Part shown: in pieces, positions 35,747 through 49,900 of the stretch | Numbering within the stretch: position 1 is the first letter of the stretch | Layout: each line of letters opens with the position of its first letter | DNA from: Mytilisepta virgata | Lineage: Eukaryota; Mollusca; Bivalvia; Mytilida; Mytilidae | Length of the DNA: 64,000 bases | Assembly: GCA_028015205.1 (NCBI GenBank) | Contig: CM051514.1 | Location: 50,536,150 to 50,600,149 of the forward strand | Direction of reading: 5' to 3' | Translations under genes and position numbers: made by a program | The notes under the pieces: model-generated | Databases searched by the model: none | What the model was told of the DNA's origin: nothing | What the model saw: the letters and a program-made list of their open reading frames with translations, nothing else

Positions 35747-36768
35747 TGAACACCACATTGAAGCATGTTACAAAAGTTACTATGAAATCATACTGTTTCT
35801 TATTTCTAGACATTCTACTATGAAAAAGTCAGCTGTAGGCAATTCTCCGGACCACTATTTACCAATAAATTAATAATATTATTGCTATTATCATCATTAG
35901 AAGGAATAGTATTATTAATTTTGGAAAGCAATATTGAGCGTTTAGGATTATATTCCCTACAGTGTTATAAAAAATGTTATTTTCAATTTGTCCTACCTTG
36001 CAAACAGGACAATTTCTATCTTCCTTAATTATATTCAAATATCTACCTTTTTTAAGTCATTTAATTATGAGGACTAATGCGAAATTTGCAAATAGCTGCT
36101 CTGTCTTTAATATTTTTCAGAATATCTGTATAGAGCTGTGTATAACCCATTGTACATAGATCTTGCGAAAAAAGTGTAACTTTGGCGACTCATTTATTGT
36201 TGCATTTTGGCTCTGTATACATTGGACACTGATTCTTTGCTTTATCTGATTCAAGTAAAGTTTTAAAGCATTTATGTTGTGACTGAAAAAAGTAAAACCC
36301 AAATTTTGTAAAATACTTTTAATCTTTGCAAACCAAGGGTTTGATTGATTTGTTGCATGAAAAATATAGTTAACCATTAAGTTATCTATAAGTAAGATAT
36401 GTTCTAAAAGATTAATACAAGAAAAGAGAATCTACATGATTCAGTGGTAATCTACCCAATTTTGCACGACAAGCATCATTGCAAGCAAATATATAAAGGT
36501 AAAATCTTTGAAAAATGTATTTGCATTTCCCCCCTAAATCTTGGGAGTTTGAAATCTTTCGAATACAAATATTATGTGGTATGAGAGTGGTAATAAAAAG
36601 AAATTTTGTGCTCTTCTTTCAAATACGTACGTCTATTTCTAATTGGGATTTTTTTTTATATGATACGAGTTTGTTGGTATTTGTTTCCAATACTTTATTT
36701 AAAATACAAGAGAAAGATTTAACCAACATACATGGAGCAAATACAAGCGGCTCAGTTACGAACTTATG

Positions 36769-36984
36769 GGGGCCTCGGTGGCCGAGTGGTCTAGGTAGTT
36801 CATCATGACTACTAATGATCACTAGCCTTATGAGTTCGAATCTCACCTGTGGCGGGGTGTGATTGCCAATTTTCCTACCGAGGGGCGGTAGTTCTCTTCG
36901 ATACTCCGACTTCCTCCACCAATAAAAAGTGGCCGCCGCGAGAGCCAAATGTGCTGAGAACGGCGTAAAACCCCAACTGAACAA
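36769..36984 (+). repeat. tRNA-derived SINE family 1, copy 1
   Basis: The head GGGGCCTCGGTGGCCGAGTGG holds an A-box (TGGCCGAGTGG), and GAGTTCGAATCTCACC holds a B-box, as in tRNA-Ser/Leu-like heads. The body includes GATTGCCAATTTTCCTACCGA and ends CCCCAACTGAACAAAC. It is flanked by an 11-base direct repeat ACGAACTTATG (36758-36768 and 36985-36995). This shows retroposition; it is not a working tRNA gene. Confidence 0.92.
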
Positions 36985-36995
36985 ACGAACTTATG

Positions 36996-38460
36996 TTTAA
37001 GGACGTTTGGAATTGTCGTAGACTTGTTTATAATTTACATAACTGCTGGTACAAATGTTAGAGAAGACAAGAAAACGATAGGAGAGTTTTTACAAGTTTT
37101 TATATTATTACTTTTCTTTACTTACTTCTAAATGTATGAAGTGGAATAGACATTATAAAGAGAAAAGAAAGTGATAGAACTTTAAGATTTTAAATATAGG
37201 CAATTGCCTTATCCCAAATGTAAATTTTCCCTGTGTAAATATAATATGAAGGTGGAGAACTGAAAAATAAATACAAATCTCCGAACCAGGAGGTAAAGAT
37301 TAAAAGATACAGATATAGATATAAGAGAGAAGATAGGAATATGTGTACGGTCCATAGTTTTACAACATATCAGTAATTTTACTGAGCATTTTTCGAAATA
37401 AAATACCAATATAATCTAAACTCTTTATGTTGATGTGTACCAACTTCATACTAGATATAGTTTATAAATAACAACCCAAAGATACTAATATTAGATATAG
37501 TATAGTTATACTATGCTGTATACGACGCATTTCAAGGAGTTACCTCTCATCTGCAGCATTAAAACCGAAACATTTGGAAGACCAAAAACCAAACTTATAT
37601 TAAACAAGAAGTACTCAACCAAAAAATACCGAAATAGGAAGCCAAATTTCAGCTAAGGAGATCTACCATGTGCAATACAAGGAATGAACCCTTAGTATTT
37701 CTATTATTTTTGAATTTTGTTAAATACTGGTAATTTCTAAAACAAATCAATGAATAATCATGTCTATCCACGTTCGCTAACGCTTCCAAACTTTTTTTTA
37801 GGAAAAGACTTTCAATCGTATAGTTATAATTCTTCCTTAAATAGTAACGGGGTCTGGTATACCAAAGTGACAAAGATCTATCTGTTCACTTCCAAAAAGA
37901 GTTTCATATAAAAACAAAGGTTTTGGAGACAAAAATTTAGTAATATACATATGATATTCAATAGAAAAAATGAATGAATGATGAACGAACGAGTGAATAA
38001 ATGAATGAATAAGTTTTTAAATGTATTTTCCCTTCAGGCCGTAAGTAAGTACTTACGTAAATTTTATTTAATGTCGGTACCTTTATACAAAATAACAAAT
38101 AAACATGAGCCTTGGAGAGGTCTTTAACAGACTAGCTACACATTCATGCAAAATAGTCAATAAATCAAAACATAAGCATTATAACTTTAAAAAAAGACTT
38201 AGAAATGGGCAAGTCACGTCAAATCATTTGGTCATAAACCAAACAGAATAGGCTAGATAAAAAAAACATAGTGAAAAAAAACATCCATAAAGAATAGGAA
38301 AATAAGGGTAATTTCCATATCCCACGCAGCTCTGGCTGGAATTTGCACATCGAACAAATAAACTTTACACCCCCGAACCAACTATCAATATAATTTTTAA
38401 ACTGCCTAAATGAGGACACAGTTCTTGCCTCACTTGACAAAGAATTCCATATCTTTTCTG
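36996..38460. other. No gene or known repeat recognised
   Basis: AT-rich sequence with a short AATGAATG run near 37970-38012. Open frames are short and lack splice support. Confidence 0.35.
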
Positions 38461-38469
38461 CTTTACTAT

Positions 38470-38900
38470 GTTAAGTCAATTTTTATTCATGGTTGCCATC
38501 TTGGTCAGCGGCAAAGGTCATCGGATAAAAGGAGACCACCTAAGGACCATTGCTGCCAAGGCTATATCTCAAATTGACTAAGTGGTTTCATACAAATTAA
38601 ACTAAGTTTGGCTTTGGCTGTCATCTTGGTTGGGGGTCCTGGTCATTGGATAAAATTTTAACAGGACCACCTGAAGATAATTGCTGCAAAATTTGATTCC
38701 AATTGGCCGGGTGGTCACAGACAGGACTTTCAGGTCTTTTCCCTGCATAGGTCCAAGGGTAAGCTATATTAGGTTTTATTAGGTCATATGGTTTTAAGAG
38801 ATAAGCATTGCTCCCAAGTTTATTTTAATCAATCAAGAAAATCTTTAAGTTAATTTCCCATAGGCTCCAATATTAACCTAACATACAGAGACAATGTTTG
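38470..38900. mobile_element. Strongly diverged piece of the Helentron-like family
   Basis: Contains ATGGTTGCCATCTTGGTCAGC, CATCGGATAAAAGGAGACCACCTAAGGACCATTGCTGCC and a second unit AAACTAAGTTTGGCTTTGGCTGTCATCTTGG. Neither terminal hairpin is present. Confidence 0.55.
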
Positions 38901-39560
38901 GTATAATATGATATTTGACAAGTCGGGGATTTATATTTGTGTGAAAAACTTTCAGTGGTGAGATGCAAGACAGAATTGTAATCAACATTATGCAATTGAA
39001 ATTTAAATGATATTAATAATCCTCGGTCTCATAATGTCACGATACGAAGTCTAATCTTGCTTTTAATGCAGATCGAGACTGAAATTAATGCGACTTCAAA
39101 TCAATTTAGTTCAGGATTTGATAAGAAAGTCGTCAATACTAGATCACATTTTCTGAATTAATGCCATGCACGATAGCTATTAATTTGATGAATGACACAA
39201 ACGTACTTTATAAAGATGAATGCAATTCGTGAATAGAGTAAATAGATCAAAATAATGCTACATTCCACTAGCAGAAAAAGATAACATGTTCGTAGGAGTG
39301 TCTATGGAATACCAGGAGACGGAAAGTAAAACAGCTTTGAAAAGGAATCCAAGAGTATAAAAAGACCTTGTCCTACAGCGTTCAAGACAACCATGCATGC
39401 ATGGCAAGCTTTCAGTTAAAAGATAATTCCATATGATTAAAGAAAAAAGTATTGATTCTGAACAGTTGCATGTCAGTCGGAACTTAAATATTTATATGGT
39501 TCTGGCAAAAAATGAATTGACATTATGGTAAGGGCTATCTAGCATATTGGAAGATCTAGA

Positions 39561-39958
39561 TTAAGGATGATCGCTGGTCTAATAGAAAATAAATAGGATT
39601 TGAAATAGGTGTTTTAGTTTGAGAGAACATATGAATAGTAAACAAATAAGCAAGAAAAAAATATAGGTTCATGTGCTCATTTTAGAGGTATAAGGCCTTG
39701 AAAATTTGCAGGAAATGGGTTTTCCCTGGATTTTTCATTGTCTTTGCATTGACAACTTCAGTCTCTCAAAGATGTATAAAAAATAAAAAGGATTTCATAA
39801 AATTTTGTCAAATACCATTTTAAGGTATATATGATTGTATTATAAAAGAAAAAGTGGAGGTTCATGGGCCAAAAATTTCATGTTTAAGAAATGGATTAAA
39901 TCCGAGGATTCCGAAAATCTGACAAAAAGACCAAAACATGACCAGCGACCATCCTTAA
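39561..39958. mobile_element. TTAA-flanked MITE, copy 1 (398 bases)
   Basis: Starts TTAAGGATGATCGCTGGTC and ends GACCAGCGACCATCCTTAA, 19-base inverted ends with one mismatch. A near-identical copy is at 52431-52830. The TTAA at both outer edges in both copies suggests TTAA-specific insertion (piggyBac-like), though the inner GGATG is not the usual piggyBac start. No coding capacity. Confidence 0.88.
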
Positions 39959-40256
39959 TGCCAAATAATTAAATTCAAATTTAAATTCTTTATTCCCTAA
40001 TCACATGACCCTTAGTGTATACTCATCAAAACAATGAACACTCATACGCACATTCATCAGATTGGCACACCGCACATACTGACTATGATTGATTAAAAGA
40101 CGAACAAGACTAGCTTAAGCTCCAGCATGATTCGTTGGCGAAATGAAATCAGATATTACTTTTGGGGATTTTCTCTGTTACACGGACATGCCTGCAATAA
40201 CGTACGTGATTTCGTATGTAACTTGCAGCACTTTAGTTCAGTTTCAGCTCATCCGG

Positions 40257-40265
40257 TATAAATAG
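40257..40265 (+). promoter_or_regulatory. Possible TATA box upstream of the Ly6-like gene
   Basis: GGTATAAATAGTG about 650 bases before the start codon at 40912, the closest good TATA match on this strand. A start site about 30 bases on would leave a 5' untranslated region of some 620 bases with upstream ATGs, or an unseen leader intron. An inference from one motif only. A second match, GAGTATAAAAAGACC, is at 39353. Confidence 0.3.
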
Positions 40266-40911
40266 TGTTCCTTTTCTGAGTGCAGACAACAAAAGCTCAG
40301 ACATGTATTTTTTACATTACATTTGCACATTTGTTATGAATAACAATTTAAAAAAAAATCTTTTTGCTGTTTTGAGGAGTGGAGTCTGAAGTCTTAAAGT
40401 CGTCATCTATGAAACAACTAGGAATTAGGCCAAAAGTTGTCGCAAACGGCACGTATGGAATCAAGAAAAGAACATTAAAACTGCCTTGAACACGCAATGA
40501 AGTTTTATTTTTCTCTCTCTCTCCCGTTGAAGTCGACACCACGACTTTAAATGAAATATCTTGTGCAAGAGTCAAGAACTTGCCCAATATATTCCATACA
40601 TTGAAAACAAAATATGACATGGTCAACGATTGCATACTGTCTTATTTTTCTCAAGAAACTTAACGAATAAGCCCCCTTAATAGAGATCGTTAAAACACAT
40701 CAGAGGAAAGTTTTTTCTCTACCATAGCAGACAACACAAACGACGTGAGAATGATCCACTAATCCTCCTGGGACTGCATGTCGGATTATTTTTTACTTCC
40801 TCAAATGGTTGAAGTTAGGAAACAAATTTTATCGATAGATTTCAGAGACAAATTAATTACCATACAGTTGTAATACAGGAGGCTTAAGTTCTGGAATGTT
40901 TTATATCTAAT

Positions 40912-43900
40912 ATGGATATTGTTATCTTGGTAATGTTCGGTAAGTCGTAAGAATAGTAATTGGTAGTATATTTGGTGGTTAATTACAATATTTTACCACT
41001 ATAGTCTTGTAATTTAGTTTACTTTTACGGAGTACACTTAGTTAATTTCAATGCTGTTAGAATGAAAATATTTTTCGGCATTAAAAGCTCATTCTATTGC
41101 TTTTAGGTAAAAATTTAGACTGGAAAAATATATATACAGTAAAGTTTATAGAGGATTTTTAAAAAAGAGTTCTGAAGAAAAGGCATATCGGTTTTGGCAG
41201 ACTAAAAATCGACCCAAATATGCAGAATTTTTTTCCCAGAAATAAAAAAGGGGGACAAAAGAATAACAGTAAACCTTATCCATACTATACAAATAAGTTT
41301 TATAATATTTATTTACCAGACTGATATACATAACAGAATAATTAAAGAGGTAAAACTTATTTTACTTCGACAATTTTGTCTTAATTGCAATAAACTTTGG
41401 ACTTTAATTCAACACTTAAATCTCTCGGTCGTAATAAACAATCGTAACGTGTAGTCTCTCTTCACTTTAAATACACGTTTTTTTTTATGGCGCTATTCTC
41501 TCTCCCAAGACCCACCACGACCGTTGGCAGTAAATGTGTTGTCATTGATTATCAAGAAACATTTATTAAAAAAGTAGGATCCTGCTTAATGACAAACGTT
41601 ACATTTAAATCTCGATATTCTGTGCGTGTCCAATGATCGATCCTACGAGATTGAGATGTCACAATCTAATAAAATCTGGACATATTCTGTACATGTATAT
41701 AGGTATGTAGGCCTATTCGATGTCCAAACCTGGAATTTTTCCGTAATTTTCATAATTTTCCTCTTTGTATAATTCAGGTTTATGAAAACGTATGGGTACG
41801 GGGTCGTTACCTTTTTAATTTCAAAATAACCGGTATAAGTACGTAAGAGTTTTGGAATTTGATTCTATTTAAATTTAGTACCAAACTAGATGCCAAGACA
41901 AAGAAGCTAGTTTGGACGGTAAAATATCTCTTTCTGAGGCTTTTTGGTGTACAGCTTCATTCCTGATAATTTTGAAATTGTAGTCATGCTCAATACTATT
42001 CAGGAATCATTCCAATTAAATAACAAAACCTCCAGCATATGACTCTAAGTGACCAATGAACGGATATATTTACAGATATAAGCTTCCTGTGTTTACAGGA
42101 AATTGTGTAAAACGCAAATATTGTATTTATAAAAAGCGTCTTGAGCAAAATAGCTTTCAGTAGTGTTATATTTTTTCATATCCTGTAGGAATTCGGAAAA
42201 AAATTATTTTCGCTGAAAAAGAAGATAATGGTGAGGATGTAAAGACTCCCGGAACTTCCATCAGGAAATGGTTTTGCCGATAAACTTTCGCATGAACATG
42301 ATGTCTGTAGATAAAACATGCAATCGACATCGAGTGAACTGTACAAATGTCTTTCAATCAAAAGCATTAATGATAAGGAAAACAGGATCGAAGTGGAGTA
42401 CAACTCACGGACGAAATGTGCACAACTGGTATCAAAGAAATTTAATATTATCAATTTAAGAGACCTTCAAAGTAAATCGCTGATGTATTAACCAGATCAT
42501 GATGAAGATTAAAGAATTTAATATATATTTATATATTCTGAATAATGTATAATTAATTTACAAACATTAAGAATGATGAGTATCATAAGCTAATAAAATG
42601 CATAGATACGGTGCTCAGGTATTTGTCGTATCGATACGGTGCTCGGGTATTTGTCGTATCGGTATTCAGGTATTTGTCGAATCGATACGGTGCTCGGGTA
42701 TTTGTCGTATCGGTACTCAGGTATTTGTCGTATCGATACGGTGCTCGGGTATTTGTCGTATCGGTACTCAGGTATTTGTCGAATCGATACGGTGCTCGGG
42801 TATATGTCGTATTGATACGGTGCTCGGGTATTTGTCGTATCGGTACTTAGGTATTTGTCGAATCGATACGGTGCTCGGGTATTTGTCGTATCAATACGGT
42901 GATCGGGTATTTGTCGTATCGGTACTCAGGTATTTGTCGTATCGATACGGTGCTCGGGTATTTGTCGTATCGGTACTCAGGTATTTGTCGAATCGATACG
43001 GTGCTCGGGTATTTGTCGTATCGGTACTCAGGTATTTGTCGTATCGATACGGTGCTCGGGTATTTGTCGTATCAATACGGTGATCGGGTATTTGTCGTAT
43101 CGGTACTCAGGTATTTGTCGTATCGATACGGTGCTCGGGTATTTGTCGTATCGGTACTCAGGTATTTGTCGAATCGATACGGTGCTCGGGTATTTGTCGT
43201 ATCGGTACTCAGGTATTTGTCGAATCGATACGGTGCTCGGGTATTTGTCGTATCAATACGGTGATCGGGTATTTGTCGTATCGGTACTCAGGTATTTGTC
43301 GTATCGATACGGTGCTCGGGTATTTGTCGTATCGGTATTCAGGTATTTGTCGAATCGATACGGTGCTGGGGTATTTGTCGTATCGGTACTCAGGTATTTG
43401 TCGTATCGATACGGTGCTCGGGTATTTGTCGTATCGGTACTCAGGTATTTGTCGAATCGATACGGTGCTCGGGTATATGTCGTATTGATACGGTGCTCGG
43501 GTATTTGTCGTATCGGTACTTAGGTATTTGTCGAATCGATACGGTGCTCGGGTATTTGTCGTATCAATACGGTGATCGGGTATTTGTCGTATCGGTACTC
43601 AGGTATTTGTCGTATCGATACGGTGCTCGGGTATTTGTCGTATCGGTACTCAGGTATTTGTCGAATCGATACGGTGCTCAGGTATTTGTCGTATCGATAC
43701 GGTGCTCAGGTATTTGTCGTATCGGTACTTAGGTCGCCTTTCGAGTCTCCCCATTCAAGACCTCACATCTATACACTCTATAGCACCCGGTTTATAAAGC
43801 TTAGTTCTTTGCTAAATGTTGATTACCTCATACATGTATCTGTGTAAGAATATGCGTGTAATGTTTATTAACAAATTCAAATTCAATAAAAAATAATCTG

Positions 43901-46900
43901 ACAACTATACTATTATGATTTGCGCAACAATCTCACAAGTTCAAAACGGAAATTTGGACAAAGAAAGGCTACAAAATAAAACAAAAGTGATAGAAACCTT
44001 GGCAGTTTTGTATTGTATTTATGATATAAGAAAATGACATGTCGGATGAGGTGAATATTACAGGTACAAATTTCAATAGTGTCTCATAAGCAGTGCTCTA
44101 GGCAGAAAACGAGAAACGTTGCAGTGCTGGCCCCTAACAAAAATGACAGAAAAGTGTAGCACTAAAGCAATTCATGGACAGAGCTTTCCATAAGTGAGAT
44201 ATCAGTTTTCTTATTTTATAACAGTAAAATGTTTGAGTATAAGTTTCATTGTCGGTAGCTAAAAACTAGGAAGTGTTTTATGTTCTTTTTTCTTGTGATT
44301 GTATGCCCTGCTGCAACTGAACCTTGGATTTATCATTATTTTACCTTTTAAAAATATTATAACAAAACTGAGGTAAGACTTAATTTGAACCCCCTTCATG
44401 TATATCTTTATTATTCTGTCATTCAGGATTGGGAAGTTCAAATGGAAGTATTTCCAAAGTTTACTCCTTCTCGAAGATATTGATAACATTTTATTTTTCA
44501 GTAACTACGATGAAATCAGCCTATTCTTTGAAATGTTGGAACTGTGTTGGTAAATCATGTGACATGATACCATCAAAAGACCGTGTTGACAAGAAATTGT
44601 GTCAGTCTGGAGAATCGTGTCAGGCAAGTTATTAACATAAAATAAAAATTAAGGCTAAAATAAAATTAAAATGTTTCCAGTAATGTTCCCTAAAACATTA
44701 AAGACGACAGATATATGTAGGCCAAAAAAAATTAAGGACAGGCACTCAAAATAAGGGTGGCGGCCAAGTTACCAGAAACACAAGATTTTTCTTTCGCCTG
44801 AAGCCGATAAAAGGTTTGTTTGTTTGTTTAGTTGGGGTTTTATGCCGTTTTCAGCACATTTGGCTACTTCGCGGCGGCCAGTTTTTATTGGTGGAGGAAT
44901 ACCAGGAGAGAACCACCGACCTTCGGTAGGAAAATTGGCAATCCTTGTCAATTAAGATCTGAGTCGAACACACCCAGCCACAGGTGAGATTCGAACTCAC
45001 AACCTCAGCGTTGACAGGCTAGTGATCATTAGTAGTCGTGGCGAACTACCTAGACCACTCGACCACCGAGGCCCCCACCCTCTCTCCCCCGATAAAAGGA
45101 GGTACTAAAAAACTTCTAGAAGGGTGTGTTAATTATAACGAGAAGGACACCTTTCATTGCCTCCAAGATTCTTAACATTTCTTCCTACCCTTTTTATGTT
45201 TTTTTCACTGTGGACCATCTGGTAACCAACCCTACTTCAGTTCTCGTACACATGGTCAAGAATTTGATTTTGTTTCTATGGGTAAAATGGTAAACATTTT
45301 TCGAATTAAGCTTTGAAATGTCTGACTTGCTTCAGGGATCATATAATACTAACACTAACTTCATATACAGTTCCTGCTTGCTTCCTTTCTATTGTGTATT
45401 ATAATATATCCCTTTTTTGTCTGTCTAATTAGAAAGTTGAATATACGAACACGGGATATTAAATATATAAATATCTTTAATTAACATTTTACTGACAAAA
45501 TTGGAAAACTACCCAAGTACAAATGACCCTTAATTGTACTGTGAATAAATGGTTAACGAATAATGTTGATAACATGGAAATAAATATCGGCAAAAGAAGA
45601 CCGAAGCGACTAATAATTGAGTTTTAATTAAGGAAGCGACTACTCATATAAAGATTTATGGTCTGGGTCTTATGTTATTTACATATAAATATTTGATATG
45701 AATAAGGCATTTTTACATTCTATGTATGTAGGAAGGGAGGTGCGAAAAAAGAACTTGGTTGTTGTTTTACCAAAAGGGGGATACCATAATGAGTGAAGTT
45801 GAAATTTTATCTCCTCCCCCCTTTCCATTTTATATATTCGTACGCATAATACATTCTTGGCATTACATTATTGCACAATCGTATATATATTCATAGCTTT
45901 TCAACGAAATCCATACAACTATATAAGATAATGCAGTCAACTATTATTGAAGTCAATATCCTTTATCTATGGATATCAGAAAGTCGTTTTTTTGTGTCCC
46001 AGGATAACACTTTTCAGAAAATTTACTCCTGATATCTCAGAATTCCTTTTATCTAAAACAATTTCGAGGGCAACTTTGAGATATCCAGTCAGAACGCAGA
46101 GAAAGCTATCCATGTTTAACTTTGACAATAGGACCACGTCATTCTTCAAATTAATATCTTACTGCAAACTTTCCTATTTGTTTAATGGTACAGCTGAAAA
46201 ACTGACTCAATCAAGCAGAATTTATTCATGATCTATGGTTTATACAATCTCATCTCTCTCTTATTCATACAAATTGGTTATTGTAAAAAAACATTACAAT
46301 GTGCAGAGTAAATTCAAAAGGAGTAAGGCCACTTTCCCGTATATTTGTTTCACTCATAACCATTGATTTATCTTAAATATGTACATACTTTGTATCGTAT
46401 AAACGATTGTATGCAATACATTTTTATATTAGCTAACAAAAAATGTATGCTTAATCATTGATTTGTTAACGTTTTGTACGGCCAATGTCGTTTATATAGA
46501 CGATTTTGTTCAATTTGTTTCACTTTTTGGAAAATTGCCAAGAAGGACACTCAGACCCAAACATATATCAGGAGATACATAATCTCACTTACAGCAAAAA
46601 ATTCGCTTTGACTTTGATTTCCTTCACGTTAGAAAAATGTCTTAAAGAAGTTAATTTGGCAAATTTGTGTAAAAACTGTCCCCAAAGCGACATTAAGGTA
46701 TGTAGAAAATATTTCAGTAACTTACTTGTTAGTTATCATTAGAAAATCTTTAGCGACCACATACCAGACTGTGCCTCCACAGATTTTGAAAGGTTTTAGC
46801 CGACGTTTTGAAAATGGCCCTGGAAGTGAAATAAATGCTGGGGAAAATGGCCCTACTTCTTTGGGGAACGTGATTTGATGGAAAATTTCCTATTTGACGT

Positions 46901-49900
46901 GTGTGTATTACCCCAGTTGAATACATACAATTATGGTTGAAGAAATTGTTCAGAAATAATATTGGCTATGAAAGTTTGCAGCTATATACATACTCATATT
47001 TGATTAACTAGAATTATACAAACAAAGCAGAGAAGTAATATTACAGCGAATAACGTTCCTGAATTTTTTAAGTAAAACATAACAATCAGAATATTTAACT
47101 TTATCAATTGCTATGCATGCAAGAGATAAGCAGGCGTGATTCTTGATACAAAAACCCAAACTTGACAGAAGTTCATTAAACCCAAGAAAAGGAACAGTGC
47201 ACTTATTGTTGTCCTTCATCCTGAAGTCATTAATCTTGATACAAAATGCAAACCTGACAAAAGTTCAGAAAATCCAAGAAAAGGAACAGTGCACTTATTG
47301 AACAAGAACATTCTGAAGTCACAATAAAACTATCATCAAAGAGAAACTAGAGGCTCTCAAGAGCCTGTATCGCTCACCTGAATTTAACTTTTCACCTTCA
47401 GCAGACAAATTTAAGTGTTGCAGTCAATTTGGCTGGTTTTTCTATAGGATTCTATGTTAAACTAATTTCAGCTGTGGCAGTCATCTTGGTTGACAGTCCA
47501 GGTCAAAGGATACATTTCTAAAAGAGAACCATCTAAGGACCATTTTTGCTAAGTCTTGTTCCAACTGGCTAAGTGGTTTCAGAGAAGAAGATTTTTAAAT
47601 GAATTTTCCTATAGGGTCCAAGAACTGGAACTTATGAATTTAAAATGATATGCAAATGAGTTGACTTCCTATCAATAAGCCAATCAAAAAAGTTTTGAAT
47701 TTTTGGGGACTGACGATTTCTTCGTTAATAAAATGAGTTACATCCCTTTACCACACGATCAACTTACAAGATCGCCTAAGCCGCAATTTCATTGGTCGAA
47801 CAGGACACACCTACGAGGTCACTCACATGTGACCTCAAAGCGGGTTTCGTTAGATCTCCCACGCGACATATCAAAAAACGGAAGCGATGAGAGATCAGTT
47901 TTTAATTAGATTGGACCTCTTAAGGACCAATGCTGCCAATTCTGGCTCCAATATGACAAGTGGTTTCAGACGAGAAGATTTTTCAATGAATTTTTCTATA
48001 GGGCCCTATGTTAAACTAAGTTCGGGTTTGGCGACCATCTTGGTTGACAGTCTGGGTCATCGCACAAAATTCTGAAAGAGACCCATCTAAGGACCATTGC
48101 TACCAAGTCTAATTCTAATTGGCTTAGTGGTTTCAGATGAGAAGATTTTTGAGTGAATTTCCCATAGGGTCCTATGTTAAACAAGGTCTGCTGTGGCGGC
48201 CATCTTGGTTCACAGTCCACAAAATCAGACACATTTCTGAAAAAGGACCTCCTAAGGACCAATTCTGCCAAGTCTGGCTCCAATATGTCAAGGGGTTTCA
48301 GACAAGAAGATTGTTCAATGAATTTTCCTATAGGGCCCTATGTTAAACTAAGTTCGGTTGTGGCGGCCATCTTGGTTGACAGTCCAAGTCATCGGACACA
48401 CCTCTATAGGAGGACCATCTAAGGACCATTGCTGCCAAGTCTGGTTCCGATTGGTCAAGTGGTTTAAGACAAGAAGATTGTTCAAAGAATTTTCCCATAG
48501 GGCCCTATGTTAAACTAAGTTCGGTTGTGGCGGCCATCTTGGTTGACAGTCCAGATCATCGGACACACCTCTATAGGAGGACCATCTAAGGACCATTACT
48601 GCCAAGTCTGGTTCCGATTGGTTAAGTGGTTTAAGACAAGAAGATTTTTCAATGAATTTTTCCATAGGGCCTTAAGTTAAACTAAGTTCGGTTGTGGTGG
48701 CCATCTTGGTTGACAGTCCGGGTCATCGGACACACCTCTATAAGAGGACCATCTAAAGACTATTGCTGCCAAATCTGGTTCCAATTGGTCAAGTGGTTTA
48801 AGACAAGAAGATTTTTCAATGAATTTTCCCATAGGGCCCTATGTGAAACTAAGTTCGGCTGTGTGGGCCATCTTGGTTAACAGTCGGGTCATTGGACATA
48901 TTTCTGAAAGAGAACCTCCTAAGAACCATTACCAACTTTGGTTCCAACTGGCCTTGTAGTTTTATATAAGAAGATTTTTTAAATTCACCCCCCCCCCCCT
49001 TTTTTCTATTTTTAGTAACAGCAGCCATGTCGGTTGGAAGTCGGGGATGCCAGACATAATTTTGGAAGGGGGCCACCCAAGGACCATTCCACCAAAGTTT
49101 GGTCTCAAATGGCCAAGTGGTTTGAGAGAAAAAAGGTCTTTTAAGGAAAGTTTACGCTGTATGCCGTCTTTAAAGGGCAAAAACTCCTATAAGGGGTCAA
49201 TCAATGATTTTGGTCATGTTGACTTATTTGTAGATCTTACTTTGTTGAACATTTTTGCTGTTTACAATTTGGGTTTATCTATAATAATATTCAAGATAAT
49301 AACCTAAAACTGCAAAATTACTTTAAAATTAACAATTCAGGGCAATAACCCAATAAAGGGTTGACCGATTCGTCTGAAAATTTTCAAGGCAGGTAGATCA
49401 TGACCTGATGAACATTTTTACCCCATGTCAGTTTTGCTCTAATTGCTTTAGTTTTTGAGATGTAAGACAAAAACTGCAGTTTACCCCTATGTTCTATTTT
49501 TAGCCATGTCGGCCATGTTGGTTGGCAGGCGGGGTCATCGGACACATTTTTAAAACTAGATACCCTAATGATGTTTGTGGGCAAGTTTGGTTCAATTTGG
49601 GCCAGTAATTTCAGAGAAGATTTTTGTAAAAGTTAACGGACGACGGACGACGACGGACGACGGACGCCAAGTGATGAGAATAGCTCACTTGACCCTTTGG
49701 GTCAGCTGAGCTAAAAACTAGCACCTTGTAACTTCAAGACAATTTCTAAAGCAGGTTCTTTCTTATTGTCTCTTTGTGATTGGTGCTCTACACAGTGATA
49801 ATCCAGTAAAACAACAAAGAACAAATGCCTTAATAATTTGCTAGAAAACTTATCGTTATATTTGAAATGACCCGTTGGCGATGTATTTCATCCCTGCTTT

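Noticed and set aside
35610..35873. Open frame with a His-Thr repeat
   Set aside because: Produced by the CA microsatellite.
36769..36850. tRNA gene candidate with A and B boxes
   Set aside because: It is the head of a SINE with target duplications, present in four copies. The stems do not close properly.
40348..40635. 95-codon minus-strand open frame upstream of the Ly6-like gene
   Set aside because: No recognisable domain and low-complexity ends. It more likely overlaps the promoter or leader region of the plus-strand gene.
42598..43735. Several overlapping open frames (up to 161 codons) of VFVVSIRCSGICRIG-type repeats
   Set aside because: They arise because the minisatellite dimer is 51 bases, a multiple of three, and lacks stops in all forward frames. 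No splice or start context.
44400..44501. Upstream extension of Ly6 exon 2 to an earlier start (68-codon frame from 44429)
   Set aside because: A strong acceptor TTTTATTTTTCAG ends at 44501, and exon 1 at 40912 supplies a better signal peptide in the correct phase.
46540..46697. Possible extra exon in intron 2 of the Ly6-like gene, ending at AAG|GTATGT
   Set aside because: The acceptor is weak, and inclusion would break the compact Ly6 spacing. Kept open for transcript data only.
47703..47909. 68-codon open frame in the foreign segment of copy 4
   Set aside because: No motif or splice support. The promoter-like boxes are the more notable content.
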